From Spongiactinospora sp. TRM90649 (lineage in GTDB: Bacteria > Actinomycetota > Actinomycetes > Streptosporangiales > Streptosporangiaceae): DNA of 64,000 nucleotides. Below, in pieces: positions 41,184 through 50,451 of this stretch. The stretch covers positions 1-64,000 of the forward strand of contig NZ_JARLTC010000033.1 in assembly GCF_029382225.1 (NCBI RefSeq). The letters run 5' to 3'. Below the pieces are notes generated by a model. The model was not told where the DNA came from. It did not search any database and was given only the letters and a program-made list of their open reading frames with translations. Numbering within the stretch: position 1 is the first letter of the stretch; each line of letters starts with the position of its first letter. The position numbers and the translations under genes are program-made.

Positions 41184-42167
41184 ATGCTGGAAACCTCGGC
41201 GCGGCTGCTGCGCCTGCTGTCCCTGTTGCAGGCGCAGCGCGACTGGACCAGTGCCGAGCTCGCCACCCGGCTCGGCGTCACCACCCGGACCATCCGCAAT
41301 GACATCGGCCGGTTGCGCGGGCTGGGCTATCCGGTCGACGCGCGGCCGGGGGTGGCCGGTGGGTACCGGCTCGGCACGAGCGGTGCTCTACCGCCGCTGC
41401 TGCTGGACGACGAGGAGGCGGTGGCGGTCGCCGTCGGGCTGCGCACCGCCGCGAACGGGTCGATCGCGGGCATCGAGGAGACCTCGGTGCGTGCGCTGGC
41501 GAAGCTGCAGCAGGTGCTTCCCGCGCGGCTGCGTCACCGGGTGAGTGCCTTCCAGTCGTACGCGCTGCCGATGCCGTCGCGCGGCCCGCAGGTGGATCCG
41601 GACGTGCTGACCGTGATCGCGAGCGCGTGCCGGGACCATGAGCGGCTCCGGTTCGACTATCGGGCGCATTCCGGCGCGGTCGGGCGGCGCTCGGTCGAGC
41701 CGTACCGTCTGGTCAACGATCGGCGGCGCTGGTACCTGGTGGCCTGGGATCTGGACCGGGACGCCTGGCGCAACTTCCGGGCCGACCGGATCGAGCCGCG
41801 GACGCCGACGGGGCCGCGCTTCACGCCCCGCGAGCTACCGCCCGACCACAAGATCACGGCGCAGGTGGCACGCGGGGTCGGCGAGGCGACCTGGCGGTAC
41901 CGGGCACGGGTGATCGTGCACGCGCCCGCGGCGTACGTGCGGGAACGGCTGCCGATCCCCATCGAGGTGGAGTCCCTGGGCGAAGACCGGTGCGCCTTCG
42001 AACCGGGTTCGGACCATCCTGAGATGCTCGCCCTCTACCTGGGGCTGCTGGGCGCCGACTTCACGATCGTGGACTCGCCGGAACTGGTCGACACGCTGCA
42101 CGACCTGACCCGGCGCTATCAGCGCGCGATCGACGCCAGCCGGCGGCTGGACGTCGCGGAGCCGTAG
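41184..42167 (+). CDS. YafY-type HTH/WYL regulator
   Basis: Regulator of 327 aa. Winged helix: WTSAELATRLGVTTRTIRND and GLGYPVDARPGVAGGYRLG. WYL domain: RRSVEPYRLVNDRRRWYLVA, then RDAWRNFRADRIEPR. WCX domain at the end. It is divergent from the epoxide hydrolase/HTH_42 operon and presumably controls it. An NmrA remnant is convergent and overlaps its 3' edge. Confidence 0.93.
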   Translation: MLETSARLLRLLSLLQAQRDWTSAELATRLGVTTRTIRNDIGRLRGLGYPVDARPGVAGGYRLGTSGALPPLLLDDEEAVAVAVGLRTAANGSIAGIEETSVRALAKLQQVLPARLRHRVSAFQSYALPMPSRGPQVDPDVLTVIASACRDHERLRFDYRAHSGAVGRRSVEPYRLVNDRRRWYLVAWDLDRDAWRNFRADRIEPRTPTGPRFTPRELPPDHKITAQVARGVGEATWRYRARVIVHAPAAYVRERLPIPIEVESLGEDRCAFEPGSDHPEMLALYLGLLGADFTIVDSPELVDTLHDLTRRYQRAIDASRRLDVAEP

Positions 42168-42690
42168 GAGGGCGAAGTACTCCCGGTGCCGCGACCGGGT
42201 CGCCTCGACGTACCGGATCGGGCGGCCGGAGGCCTTGCCCAGTTCGTCCGCCCCCTCGCGGAAGGTCAGCAAGGCGGGCCCGGTGATGTCATAGCCGTGC
42301 TCGTGGTGCCCGTCCTGGGCCAGGACGGTGGCCGCCGCGGTGGCGACGTCGCGGGTGTCGGTGAAGCCGACCGCGACCTCGTCGCCGGAGGCGTGCAGCT
42401 CGCCGTCCTCCCGCAGCGCCTTGGCGAAGACCCATGTGTTCTCGTCGAAGTTCTGCATGAACCAGTTCGGCCGCAGCATGGTCCAGCGTTTGCCGGAGTT
42501 CTGCACGGCCAGTTCCGCCGCCCGGCGTGGGCTGTGATCCGGCTCGTCGCCGACACCTACCGCGGACACGAACACCACGTGCCGCACCGCCGGGGCCGAG
42601 GCGAGCAACCTGGCGAAGATCGCGTGGGCGTCTTCGTCGAGGTCGAGGCCCTTGATGACCATCGCGTCCGCGTCGCCGACGGCCGAAGCC
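42168..42690 (-). pseudogene. NmrA-type NAD(P)-binding protein, both ends lost
   Basis: The open frame reads DADAMVIKGLDLDEDAHAIF, then VRHVVFVSAVGVGDEPDHSP, RWTMLRPNWFMQNFDENTWV and TDTRDVATAAATVLAQDGHH, ending in RPIRYVEATRSRHREYF. The N-terminal dinucleotide-binding loop and C-terminal tail are missing. The 5' edge abuts a membrane-protein remnant on the other strand near 42692. A third NmrA-like protein in the window, now dead. Confidence 0.65.
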
Positions 42691-42693
42691 CAC

Positions 42694-43558
42694 GTCGACA
42701 ACCGGCGACCGAAACTGAACTTCCAGCCGCAGTCATTCCTGGTGGCCGGGTTGGTGGCCACCGCTGTCATCGTCGCCGCCATCCTGATCGGCGACGCCCC
42801 GACCGTGCTCGCTCCGATCGTGGGCGCCGCCTTCGCCATCCCGGTCTCGCTGGGGATCGGCGCCTTCGTCCGGGCCAGGATCGTGCTGACAACGCATGAA
42901 ATCGTGCTGCGGGGGATCTTCTTCGAGCGGCGCCGGTCCCGCTCAGACGCCGCGGAGGTGGTGCGGGCGACCCTCACCGCGCCGCGCGGATCGCCCGGCG
43001 AGACCCTCTTCGTGCTCGACGCGCACCGCGATCCGCTGATCAGGCTGCCCGTCGGCGGCTACGCGCGCAAGGATGTCGACCGGCTGGTGAGCGCCCTCGG
43101 TCTGCCGTGCGGCGGCCCTGATCACGCCGTCGACGCCAACGAACTGGCCAGAACGTACCCGGGCCTGGTGTCGTGGACCGAGCTGCATCCCTACCGGATC
43201 GCGTGGCGCTGGCGGCGACCGCGGTCAGCGACCACTATCCAGCGCTGCTGGCCGCCAGGGCGTGGCGGGCGTGTCGGGGCGGTGGTCTTCACCACCGGCG
43301 GTGTGATCGCATCGCGGATCGCCACTCGTGCCCCCCTCCGGCACCCCCATCGTCGTCTACTTCGCCGGCACCGGGCTGGGCATCATCCTCAGCCGCGCGA
43401 CCATCCCGGCACTGGGCGCCCAACGGCGCATCGCCTGGGTCGGCATGGGGCTTGCCGCCGGCCTGGCCACCCTGGTGAGCTGGACGGCCGCAAGCTCCGG
43501 CGGGGAGGAACCGGCCGCCACCACCGACGAGCGCGCCTGCGGCCTCTGCGCCGCGTGA
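42694..43558 (+). pseudogene. PH-domain membrane protein, 5' end lost and frameshifted
   Basis: It begins mid-protein with two hydrophobic segments (FLVAGLVATAVIVAAILIGD, IVGAAFAIPVSLGIGAFVRA). A PH-like domain follows (IVLTTHEIVLRGIFFERRRS, ETLFVLDAHRDPLIRLPVGG, DVDRLVSALGLP). Near 43195 the frame moves to VALAATAVSDHYPALLAARA, and near 43325 to TPIVVYFAGTGLGIILSRAT. Three frames are needed, so it is dead. It lies head to head with the NmrA remnant. Confidence 0.55.
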
Positions 43559-43672
43559 TCCTGGCCTACCTGCTGTTCGCAACGGGATACATCACGTTGC
43601 CGGCGGGTGGCTGACCACCAGCGACGAGATCGCCGCCCACTACGCGAGCACGATGGCCTGAGGCGCGTCCTC

Positions 43673-44872
43673 TCATGAACCGGTCGTCCCGCTCCTGCCC
43701 GAGATGGCGGCGACGGCCGCGCCGACCAGGGCGAGCGCCGCTGCCACCCACATCACCGCGGAGATCGACACGCCGTCCACGACCCGGCCGCCGGCGAACG
43801 AGCCGAGCGCGATGGAGACGTTGAAGGCGCCGACGAACAGTGCCGTGCCCATTTCGCCGCCGCCCGACCGCATGATCCAGAGTTGCAGGGTCACCCCCAC
43901 GCCGCCGTAGCCCAGGCCCCACACCACGAGCATGAACAGGGGCAGACCGATCAGGGGCAGCGCCGCCGTGGAGAGCGCCATGAGCACGGCCAGCGTGACC
44001 AGGACCGGCTTGGGGTTCCGGCCCGCCCATGCCCCTGCCGCGAAGTTGCCGACCACGCCCGCGGCGCCGTACATGAGGAGGGCGGTGCTGACGAGGGCGG
44101 GACCAGCGTGCGAGACCTGCTCCAGGAACGGCCGGACGTAGGTGTAGGCCGCGAAGTGGCCGGACACGATCAGGCCGGTCAGGAGGAGGACGACCTTGAG
44201 TGGGCCGGAGATCCACGCGAGCCGCCCCCGCGACGCCCGGGCCGGGGCCTCGCGGGGCGACGGCTCGGACGCCCGGGCCCGGGATTCGCCCGGTAGCGAC
44301 GGCAGGGTCGCGGCCAGCAGCGCGAGCAGGGCCAGGGCCAGCACCCCCATGGCGACGAACGCGGTCCGCCACCCCGCGAACGACGAGATGAACGTCGCCA
44401 GGGGCACCCCCACCACCGACGCCACCGACACCCCCGCCAAGATGATCGACGTGGCCCGCCCGACGGACCCTTCGGGCACCAGCCGCAGGCCGAGGCCGGC
44501 CGCGAACGCCCAGAACCCGCCGATGCTCACCCCGGTCAGCACCCGAGCGGCCAGCATGACGGGGTAGTTCGGCGCGAACGCGCCCACCAGGTTGGCCGCC
44601 GCCAGCAGCGCCATCAGCCCCAGCAGCGTGGCGCGCCGGTCGAGCCGCCGGGTGGTGATCACCAGCACGGGCGCGGAGACGGCGGCGATCAGTCCGGGCG
44701 CCGACATCATCAGCCCGGCCGTCCCGTCGGAGACGCCGAAGGTGGCGGCGATCGAGGTGAGCAGGCCAACGGGCAGCATCTCGCTGGTCACGATGGTGAA
44801 GGTGCCCACCGCCACCGAGGACACGGCGAGCCAGCGGGCCTGCGCGGCGGTGGAGACATCGGTCATGGTCAT
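43673..44872 (-). CDS. DHA1-type MFS transporter
   Basis: Membrane protein of 399 aa with 12 hydrophobic segments, resembling Cmx/AraJ sugar-efflux and chloramphenicol-efflux transporters. It begins RWLAVSSVAVGTFTIVTSEM; motif A is LVITTRRLDRRATLLGLMAL and motif C-like GVSVASVVGVPLATFISSF. ATGs at 44872 and 44866 are both possible. It is divergent from a LysR regulator and is probably controlled by it. Substrate unknown. Confidence 0.9.
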   Translation of the reverse strand: MTMTDVSTAAQARWLAVSSVAVGTFTIVTSEMLPVGLLTSIAATFGVSDGTAGLMMSAPGLIAAVSAPVLVITTRRLDRRATLLGLMALLAAANLVGAFAPNYPVMLAARVLTGVSIGGFWAFAAGLGLRLVPEGSVGRATSIILAGVSVASVVGVPLATFISSFAGWRTAFVAMGVLALALLALLAATLPSLPGESRARASEPSPREAPARASRGRLAWISGPLKVVLLLTGLIVSGHFAAYTYVRPFLEQVSHAGPALVSTALLMYGAAGVVGNFAAGAWAGRNPKPVLVTLAVLMALSTAALPLIGLPLFMLVVWGLGYGGVGVTLQLWIMRSGGGEMGTALFVGAFNVSIALGSFAGGRVVDGVSISAVMWVAAALALVGAAVAAISGRSGTTGS

Positions 44873-44930
44873 GCCAGCCAGCCTTCTGCAGGTCATCGGC
44901 GGGAACAACGACGAAGATCGAAGGCTTGGT

Positions 44931-44943
44931 TTAGGTGGACTAA
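44931..44943. promoter_or_regulatory. LysR-type operator
   Basis: TTAG-N5-CTAA, a perfect T-N11-A dyad, lies 22 bp before the LysR start, between it and the divergent MFS gene. Confidence 0.55.
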
Positions 44944-44965
44944 GCGATCAGGTGGAGGTGCGGAG

Positions 44966-45868
44966 ATGGAGTTCAGGGAGCTGGAGTGCTTCGTCGTGCT
45001 CAGCGAGGAACTGCACTTCGCGCGTACGGCCGAGCGCCTCTACCTGTCACCTGGCCGGGTGAGCCAGCTCATGCGCTCGCTGGAGACCAGGATCGGTGGC
45101 CGTCTCTTCCACAGGACCAGCAGGCGCGTGCGCCTCACGTCCCTGGGCGAACGCTTCCTGGCCGACCTGCGCCCCTCCTACGACGGCCTCGCGAACGCGG
45201 TCAGCCGGGCCAAGGCTGCCGCCCGCGAGGTGACGGGTACGATCAGGCTCGGCTTCCTGGCCACGCCCACGGACGTCGTCACCGGCAGTGTGCGCGCCTT
45301 CGAGCGCCGATACCCGGGGTGTGAGGCGGAGCTGGTGGAGATCCCGCTCTCCGACCCCTTCGGCAAGCTGCGGGCCGGGCAGGTGGACATCGCGTTCACA
45401 CTGCTACCGGTGGACGAGCCCGATCTGGCGACGGGGGAGGGGCTGAACCGGGTCTCGTACCGGCTCGGCGTCTCCTCGCGCCATCCGCTGGCCGCCCGTG
45501 CGAGCATCGACGTGGAGGAACTGGCCGGCGTGTCCCTGATCGGCCTGAACGGCCCGGCGCCGCGCACCTGGCGCGAGCATGTGGCACCGTCCGCGACCCC
45601 TTCCGGCCGTCCCATACCCCTGGCCGGTACGGTGGCCACCAGCCAGGAGGGCCTGACCCAGGTGGCTCTCAACCGGGGCGCCATGTTGTTCTGCACCCCC
45701 ACGGCGGCTCACCATGGGCGCCCGGACGTCAGCTTCGTCCCCGTCACGGGGCTGCCTCCCTCGGTCCTCGGCCTGGCTTGGGTGAAGGAGGCGGAGACGG
45801 CGGCGATCCGGGCGTTCAACGAGGCGGCCGTCGAGTACGCGCTCGGCGTCGCGGCCCTGGTGGCGTAG
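44966..45868 (+). CDS. LysR family transcriptional regulator
   Basis: Regulator of 300 aa starting MEFRELECFVVLSEELHFAR, with HTH AERLYLSPGRVSQLMRSLET and LFHRTSRRVRLTSLGERFL. The effector domain starts at TGTIRLGFLATPTDVV. GGAGGTG precedes the ATG at good spacing. It is divergent from the MFS gene, with a LysR dyad in between, so it likely regulates the exporter in response to its substrate. Confidence 0.94.
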   Translation: MEFRELECFVVLSEELHFARTAERLYLSPGRVSQLMRSLETRIGGRLFHRTSRRVRLTSLGERFLADLRPSYDGLANAVSRAKAAAREVTGTIRLGFLATPTDVVTGSVRAFERRYPGCEAELVEIPLSDPFGKLRAGQVDIAFTLLPVDEPDLATGEGLNRVSYRLGVSSRHPLAARASIDVEELAGVSLIGLNGPAPRTWREHVAPSATPSGRPIPLAGTVATSQEGLTQVALNRGAMLFCTPTAAHHGRPDVSFVPVTGLPPSVLGLAWVKEAETAAIRAFNEAAVEYALGVAALVA

Positions 45869-45912
45869 TGGCCCGGGCTTCCTGAGAGCGGCAGTGCGCC
45901 GTCGTCGCAGCG

Positions 45913-46329
45913 TCACATGTCGCGGTCCGTGGGGTCAGTGGGAGGTTGCTCCGCGTGATCGTAGGCCTCCTGCGACGCCGACACCTCGCCGAGGTGCGCG
46001 ATCGCCCATTCCTCCAGCGCGCGCAACGGTTCGCGCAGAGTGCGGCCCGCTTCGGTCAGCGCGTACTCGACACGGACCGGAACCTCGGGGTGCACGGTAC
46101 GGCGTACGAGTCCGTCCCGTTCCAGCCCGCGGAGAGTTTGGGTGAGCATCTTCTGTGAGATGCCCTCAATGCGTCGGCGCAGCTCCGAGAACCGGACACT
46201 GCCGTTCGACAGGGCGCCCACGATGAGCACCGTCCAACGGTCACCGATGCGATCCAGGATTTGGCGGGTCGGACAGTCCGCACGATAGGAGCTGCCGCGG
46301 AGCACCGACTCGGCCGGGGTGGTTACCAC
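45913..46329 (-). CDS. HxlR family transcriptional regulator
   Basis: Regulator of 138 aa. The conserved Cys lies in YRADCPTRQILDRIGDRWTV, followed by the winged helix FSELRRRIEGISQKMLTQTL and the wing VRVEYALTEAGRTL. GTG start at 46329. Divergent from an NAD(P)-binding protein; the arms GGTTACC (46321) and GGTAACC (46367) flank the gap as a possible operator. HxlR-regulated NAD-binding proteins are often part of quinone/aldehyde stress responses. Confidence 0.92.
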   Translation of the reverse strand: MVTTPAESVLRGSSYRADCPTRQILDRIGDRWTVLIVGALSNGSVRFSELRRRIEGISQKMLTQTLRGLERDGLVRRTVHPEVPVRVEYALTEAGRTLREPLRALEEWAIAHLGEVSASQEAYDHAEQPPTDPTDRDM

Positions 46330-46417
46330 AAAGTGCCTTCTTCCGAATAGAGAGCTGCGCTCCTACGGTAACCAGAGGGCGTCGCTCGACGCCATCCGTC
46401 CCGGAGAAAGGCACCTC

Positions 46418-47065
46418 GTGTCCCGTATCACCGTCATCGGCGGCACCGGCTACACCGGTTCGGCCATCGTCGCGGAGGCCGCCGCTCGCGGCCACCAGGT
46501 CACGGCGCTGAGCCGCTCGCTCCCCGGCACGCCGACCCCGAACGTGGACTATGTCCAGGGCGACGCCACCGACGAAGCGACCCTCTCAGCGGCCATGGAA
46601 GGCGCGGATGTCGTCGTGGCCGCACTCTCGCCACGCGGGCCGCTGGCCGACACCTTCCGCGACGTCTACCGCACCGTCGCCCGTCTGGCCGATGCCGCAG
46701 GCCAATCCCTGTACGTCGTCGGCGGCTACTCCTCGCTGCGCCCCGCCCCCGGGGAGGACCGCTTCGTCACCGACCTCGGCCACATCCCGGCAGAGCACCA
46801 AGGCGAACCCCGTACTGTGGCCGCGCTCGTCATCGAGGACCTCCCGGCCACGCCCCCGACGCTCGACTGGGTGTTCGTGAGCCCGGCGCTCAGGTTCGGC
46901 TCCCATACGCCTGGCGAGCGACTCGGTCGCTACCGGCTCGGCGACGAAGTAGCGGTTCAGCCACAGGACGGCGGCGAGATCTCCGCCGCGGACTACGCCC
47001 TCGGGTTCGTCGACCTGATCGAGAAGGGCGACCACCACAGGACACAGGTCAACCTGGGCCACTAG
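46418..47065 (+). CDS. NAD(P)-dependent oxidoreductase (atypical SDR)
   Basis: Protein of 215 aa from a GTG (VSRITVIGGTGYTGSAIVAE) placed after GGAGAAAGG. Rossmann loop GGTGYTG, then YVQGDATDEATLSAAMEGAD, VVVAALSPRG and LYVVGGYSSLRPAPGEDRFV. The C-terminal part (LDWVFVSPALRFGSHTPGER, then GGEISAADYALGFVDLIEKG) fits NAD(P)H-binding/YwnB-like proteins. It probably reduces a quinone-like compound or acts as a redox sensor. HxlR-controlled by position. Confidence 0.9.
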   Translation: MSRITVIGGTGYTGSAIVAEAAARGHQVTALSRSLPGTPTPNVDYVQGDATDEATLSAAMEGADVVVAALSPRGPLADTFRDVYRTVARLADAAGQSLYVVGGYSSLRPAPGEDRFVTDLGHIPAEHQGEPRTVAALVIEDLPATPPTLDWVFVSPALRFGSHTPGERLGRYRLGDEVAVQPQDGGEISAADYALGFVDLIEKGDHHRTQVNLGH

Positions 47066-47119
47066 GCAGCCCCGATCGCGGCGGCAGATGGTCCGCCGTG
47101 ATCTGGGGAAGGGCGGGGT

Positions 47120-47265
47120 TCAGACGGCGGGAGTGGCCTTCTCCTCGTCGCGGGGGAAGAAGGGCAGCTCGATGTGAACGCGGTCGGCGGCGGCGAGAAT
47201 CTTCTCCGCGTCGTCGACCAGCGGGTGGACCGCCTGGTTGATCGGGCTCCCGTCCTTCCCGGATC
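47120..47265 (-). pseudogene. C-terminal gene fragment, unrecognised
   Basis: Minus strand reads SPINQAVHPLVDDAEKILAA, then ADRVHIELPFFPRDEEKATP and a stop. Coding-like, no start, no family recognised. The stretch 47266-47459 may hold another scrap (AKPEVRRFIGAVEVRS). Confidence 0.3.
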
Positions 47266-47459
47266 AGTATTCGGCGGCCGATTCCAGGGGGCCGATCTCA
47301 CCTCGACCGCGCCGATAAAGCGCCGTACCTCGGGTTTCGCGCCTGCACGACCGCGGACACGACGAAGGTGACGGTGCGGCTGCCCGAGAACGTCGCGCAC
47401 GCCGTACGACGGCGCTGTCGTGGATGTTCGCAGGGTGTCGGCGATGTTCGTCTTATGTC

Positions 47460-47690
47460 TCAGACGTCGGGCATGGATGCCGCATCGATGTCCTGCTGCA
47501 GCAGTTCGCTGTGAATCGCGACGGCGACGCCGCTCGCGTCGCCCGCCGCGCCGATCGCCAGAAGGGCGGGGACGGCGGTCGTGCCCGCTGCCCATACACC
47601 GGGGACGCTGGTCCGTCCCGCCTGGTCCGTCGCGACTGCGCCGTCGGACAGCTGGCGGCAGCCGAGCCGCTGAGCGAGGTCCGACTGCTG
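47460..47690 (-). pseudogene. Thioredoxin-reductase-like flavoprotein, C-terminal fragment
   Basis: The frame reads DLAQRLGCRQLSDGAVATDQ, then AGRTSVPGVWAAGTTAVPAL and AIHSELLQQDIDA. This fits the second FAD-binding motif of TrxB-like oxidoreductases (TSVPGVWAAGD), where the final Asp is replaced by Thr. Only about 75 of about 310 residues remain. It is joined in tandem to a DUF899 fragment. Confidence 0.5.
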
Positions 47691-47850
47691 GTGTAGATCA
47701 GCAGCTGGCTTCGGCCTTCGAACAGGTCGAGCAGGCTCATCTCGCCGTCCGGGCCTTCGAACGTGTACGGCTTGTCCACCTGGACCATCGGCAACCGACG
47801 GCGGTCGGCATTGACCCGGTCACGGGCCCGGGTGAACTCCTTCTCCTCCG
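47691..47850 (-). pseudogene. DUF899 (thioredoxin-like) fragment, 5' and 3' ends lost
   Basis: Reads EKEFTRARDRVNADRRRLPM, then VQVDKPYTFEGPDGEMSLLD and LFEGRSQLLIYTSS, the N-terminal third of DUF899 proteins. The start codon and first residues are gone at about 47850, where an HxlR gene on the other strand also lacks its start. Confidence 0.58.
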
Positions 47851-47851
47851 A

Positions 47852-48333
47852 TCAACCTGTCGTTGGAGATCTTCGGCGACCGGTGGACCTTGCTGGTCCT
47901 CCGCGACGTGATCTATACCGGCGCCCGGCACTTTCGTGAACTGCTCACCGGCCCCGAGCGGATCTCCTCCAACCTCCTCGCCGACCGGCTCGCCATGCTC
48001 GTTCAGCACGGTCTGCTCACCAAGGCCGAGGATCCCTCGCACAAGCAGAAGGTCATCTACAGCCTGACCGAGTCGGCGATCCAACTGGTGCCCGTCTTCG
48101 CCCAGCTCAGCGCTTGGGGAACCCGATACCTCCCGGTGGCCGCGGCGTACGCCGCCCGCGGAGAGGTACTCGCCGCTGGCGGCCCACCGGCCCTGGCGGC
48201 GTTCATGGACGAACTCCGTGAAACCCACCTCGGACCTGAGGCCCGCCAGCGACCGGCACCGAGCGGCCCCACCATCGCCGCACAAATGCAGGCGGCTTAC
48301 GAAGTCGCACTCGACCGCACACCCGGCACCTAA
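47852..48333 (+). pseudogene. HxlR regulator with lost N-terminus
   Basis: The reading PINLSLEIFGDRWTLLVLRD contains most of the first HxlR helix, but the preceding Cys-containing residues and start codon are missing. A TTG at 47863 could restart translation at LEIFGD. The rest is complete: ELLTGPERISSNLLADRLAM, SHKQKVIYSLTESAIQLVPV and a long C-terminus (LAAFMDELRETHLGPEARQR). It may be partly functional if the TTG is used. It probably regulated the adjacent DUF899 gene. Confidence 0.68.
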
Positions 48334-48339
48334 GGAACA

Positions 48340-48866
48340 TCGGCGTCAGGGTGGCCTCGACTGCCAGCACAAGCCGACACGGGGCCACGACCGCCCGCCG
48401 CGGGCCGCGCCACGGTTCCGTCGGCGGAGCCGACCATGTGCGGGCACGGATCGAACAGGATCGGGCGTACGTACTCGCGTTGCGGGACGGTCAAGTCTCC
48501 GCCGACCCACGGGTCGGTCCATCGGCCAAGCCTGGCTGGGAGTGGGTGAGCGACGCGCACGAAGGGCAACTCCAACGCCTCGCCCAGAGAAGCGGGGGCG
48601 ACGGGACGCCCCGCTAGCGATCGGTGTGCGCCACGGCCGGTTCGCGAGGCGCCGGTCGGGATCCGGGGCAGCGGGGGAGTGCGACGGGGCCGGATGCGCA
48701 CACCATCCGACCGTCGTCGTGACCTGCAGCGAGGTCCACACACCCTGTACGGACTTGTACGGATACTTCAGCCAGGGCTTCACCGGCCGGGGCGTCGTCG
48801 TCAGCGTGGTTTCGGCAATGACCCATCGCGGAGCGCGCATCTCCGCACGAGCAGAGGGGAACCCCG
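48340..48866. other. Region without a complete gene
   Basis: A plus-strand frame (48430-48617) reads VRARIEQDRAYVLALRDGQV, then GPSAKPGWEWVSDAHEGQLQ and ends SGGDGTPR. It looks like a C-terminal fragment but no family is recognised. Between 48618 and 48866 nothing clear is seen. Confidence 0.3.
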
Positions 48867-49400
48867 TTGTCCCGACTCATCAAGGCCGCGTTCATCGCGG
48901 TGGCGCTGACCGGCGCTTTCGCCCTGACGGCCACCGTCGCCAATGCCCTGCCCAGCTCGATGACCGGCACCCACACCAGCACGCAGTACTTCACCGGGGA
49001 AACCGACCCTTGGACCGCCCAGACGTACGGGTCCTGGGGCAACATCCCGACGGCAGTGGTCACCGTCAACGTGCCCGCGGGAACGACACGATTCGTCGAC
49101 GCCCGCTTCACCGCCGAGTCCCTGTGCGCCGGCACCGCCAGTGCGTGGTGCTCCGTGCGCATCGTCGTGGTCAACTCAGCGGGGACGATCACTGAGCTGC
49201 AGCCCGTCACGAGTACGGACTACCGGTTCGACAGCCCTGGTGGCGCTGAGGAAGCACACGCCCTTGAGCGCTTCTCCGCCCCTCTGGGGGCCGGAACCTA
49301 CACCGTACGGGTGCAGGCTCTGCGCATGACCGGGATCACCCAGTTCATCCTGGACGACTACGCGTTCACGGTCGGCCTCGTCGAGCGCCCCGTGGCGTGA
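48867..49400 (+). CDS. Secreted protein of unknown function
   Basis: Protein of 177 aa from a TTG after GAGGGG. A Sec signal peptide is clear: MSRLIKAAFIAVALTGAFAL with a likely cut after VANA. The mature part is beta-rich (TAVVTVNVPAGTTRFVDARF, SVRIVVVNSAGTITELQPVT, GAGTYTVRVQALRMTG) with one Cys pair (LCAGTASAWCSV) that may form a disulfide. It resembles jelly-roll-like adhesive or Ig-like folds but no family is certain. A strong terminator follows. Confidence 0.75.
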   Translation: MSRLIKAAFIAVALTGAFALTATVANALPSSMTGTHTSTQYFTGETDPWTAQTYGSWGNIPTAVVTVNVPAGTTRFVDARFTAESLCAGTASAWCSVRIVVVNSAGTITELQPVTSTDYRFDSPGGAEEAHALERFSAPLGAGTYTVRVQALRMTGITQFILDDYAFTVGLVERPVA

Positions 49401-49420
49401 CGACAATTCCAGATCATCCC

Positions 49421-49450
49421 GGGTCCCTGCGGAAACCTCCGCAGGGACCC
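49421..49450 (+). terminator. Strong stem-loop terminator
   Basis: A perfect 12-bp GC-rich stem (GGGTCCCTGCGG and its inverse) with a 6-nt loop AAACCT lies 20 bp after the stop of the secreted-protein gene. Confidence 0.75.
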
Positions 49451-49590
49451 GTTGATCATGAGAAGTGCCATCGCCGGAGGTGTACTCGTGTAGCGCTCTG
49501 TGACCGTTCCCCGTATCGACGGCACGGCGATCACGTGCCGCGATGGTCGGCGCCGCCCTCGCTCATCTATGCCAAGATTCGACGGTGGAG

Positions 49591-50451
49591 ATGACCGGCA
49601 TCACGCGCGCGATCGCGGCTGCGACCTCGGTCGCCGCATCGCTCGACCTGCCGGCCAACGACGCGATCGTTCTCCACAACTCGAACAGGCTGGCGCTGCG
49701 GCTGACGCCGTGCGACGTCCTTGCCCGGGTCGCCCCTGCGGGGCATGAGGTCGCACAGTTCGAAGTCGAGCTCGCTCAACGGCTCGCCCAGGCCGGGTGC
49801 CCGACGGGCCTCTTGGAACCTCGGGTGGACCCACGCGTGTACACGCGCGATGGCTTCACGGTGACGCTGTGGACTTACTACGAACCCGCGACACCTCACA
49901 CCTCACCGGTCGACTACGCAAAGGCGCTGGAGCGGCTACACGTCGGCATGCGCAAGGTCGACGTGCCGAGCCCGCGGTTCACCGATCGGATCGCGGAGGC
50001 GGAAGCCGTCGTCGCCAACCCGGATCTCTCGCCAGAGCTCGCCGACGCGGACCGCGCGTTCCTCGGTAGCAGACTGGCAAGCCTGCGACGGGCGATCGAG
50101 GACCGCGGCGCCGCGGAGCAGCTGCTCCACGGCGAGCCGCATCCAGGCAATCTGCTCGGCACGAAGCACGGCCCGTTGTTCATCGACCTTGAGACGTGCT
50201 GCCGTGGTCCCGTCGAGTTCGATCTCGCCCATGTCGCCGGGGCGGTCTGCGAGCACTATCCGAACGTTGACCAAGGACTGTTGGACGACTGCCGGCAGCT
50301 CGTTCTCGCGATGGTCGCGGCCTGGCGTTGGGAACGTGGCGACCAGCTTCCAAACGGGAGGCGATTCGGAGAGGAATTCGTGCGCTCGCTGCGCGAGGGT
50401 CCTCCTTGGCCGACCCTCGACGCGGTCACCAGGCGGCTGGACGGTCTGTAG
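49591..50451 (+). CDS. Aminoglycoside-phosphotransferase-fold (APH) kinase
   Basis: Protein of about 286 aa with the protein-kinase-like APH fold. The catalytic loop is LLHGEPHPGNLLGTKHGPLF, with Glu where many homologues have Asp, then the metal-binding IDLETCCRGPVEFDLAHVAG. The N-lobe has LALRLTPCDVLARVAPAGHE. The start is uncertain: ATG 49591 or GTG 49585 lack a clear RBS, and 49543 would add 16 residues. Substrates in this family range from antibiotics to choline and small metabolites; none can be assigned here. Confidence 0.82.
   Translation: MTGITRAIAAATSVAASLDLPANDAIVLHNSNRLALRLTPCDVLARVAPAGHEVAQFEVELAQRLAQAGCPTGLLEPRVDPRVYTRDGFTVTLWTYYEPATPHTSPVDYAKALERLHVGMRKVDVPSPRFTDRIAEAEAVVANPDLSPELADADRAFLGSRLASLRRAIEDRGAAEQLLHGEPHPGNLLGTKHGPLFIDLETCCRGPVEFDLAHVAGAVCEHYPNVDQGLLDDCRQLVLAMVAAWRWERGDQLPNGRRFGEEFVRSLREGPPWPTLDAVTRRLDGL

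Noticed and set aside
48218..49195. 325-codon plus-strand frame
   Set aside because: Overlaps the HxlR 3' end and the secreted-protein gene in another frame; no RBS or motif.
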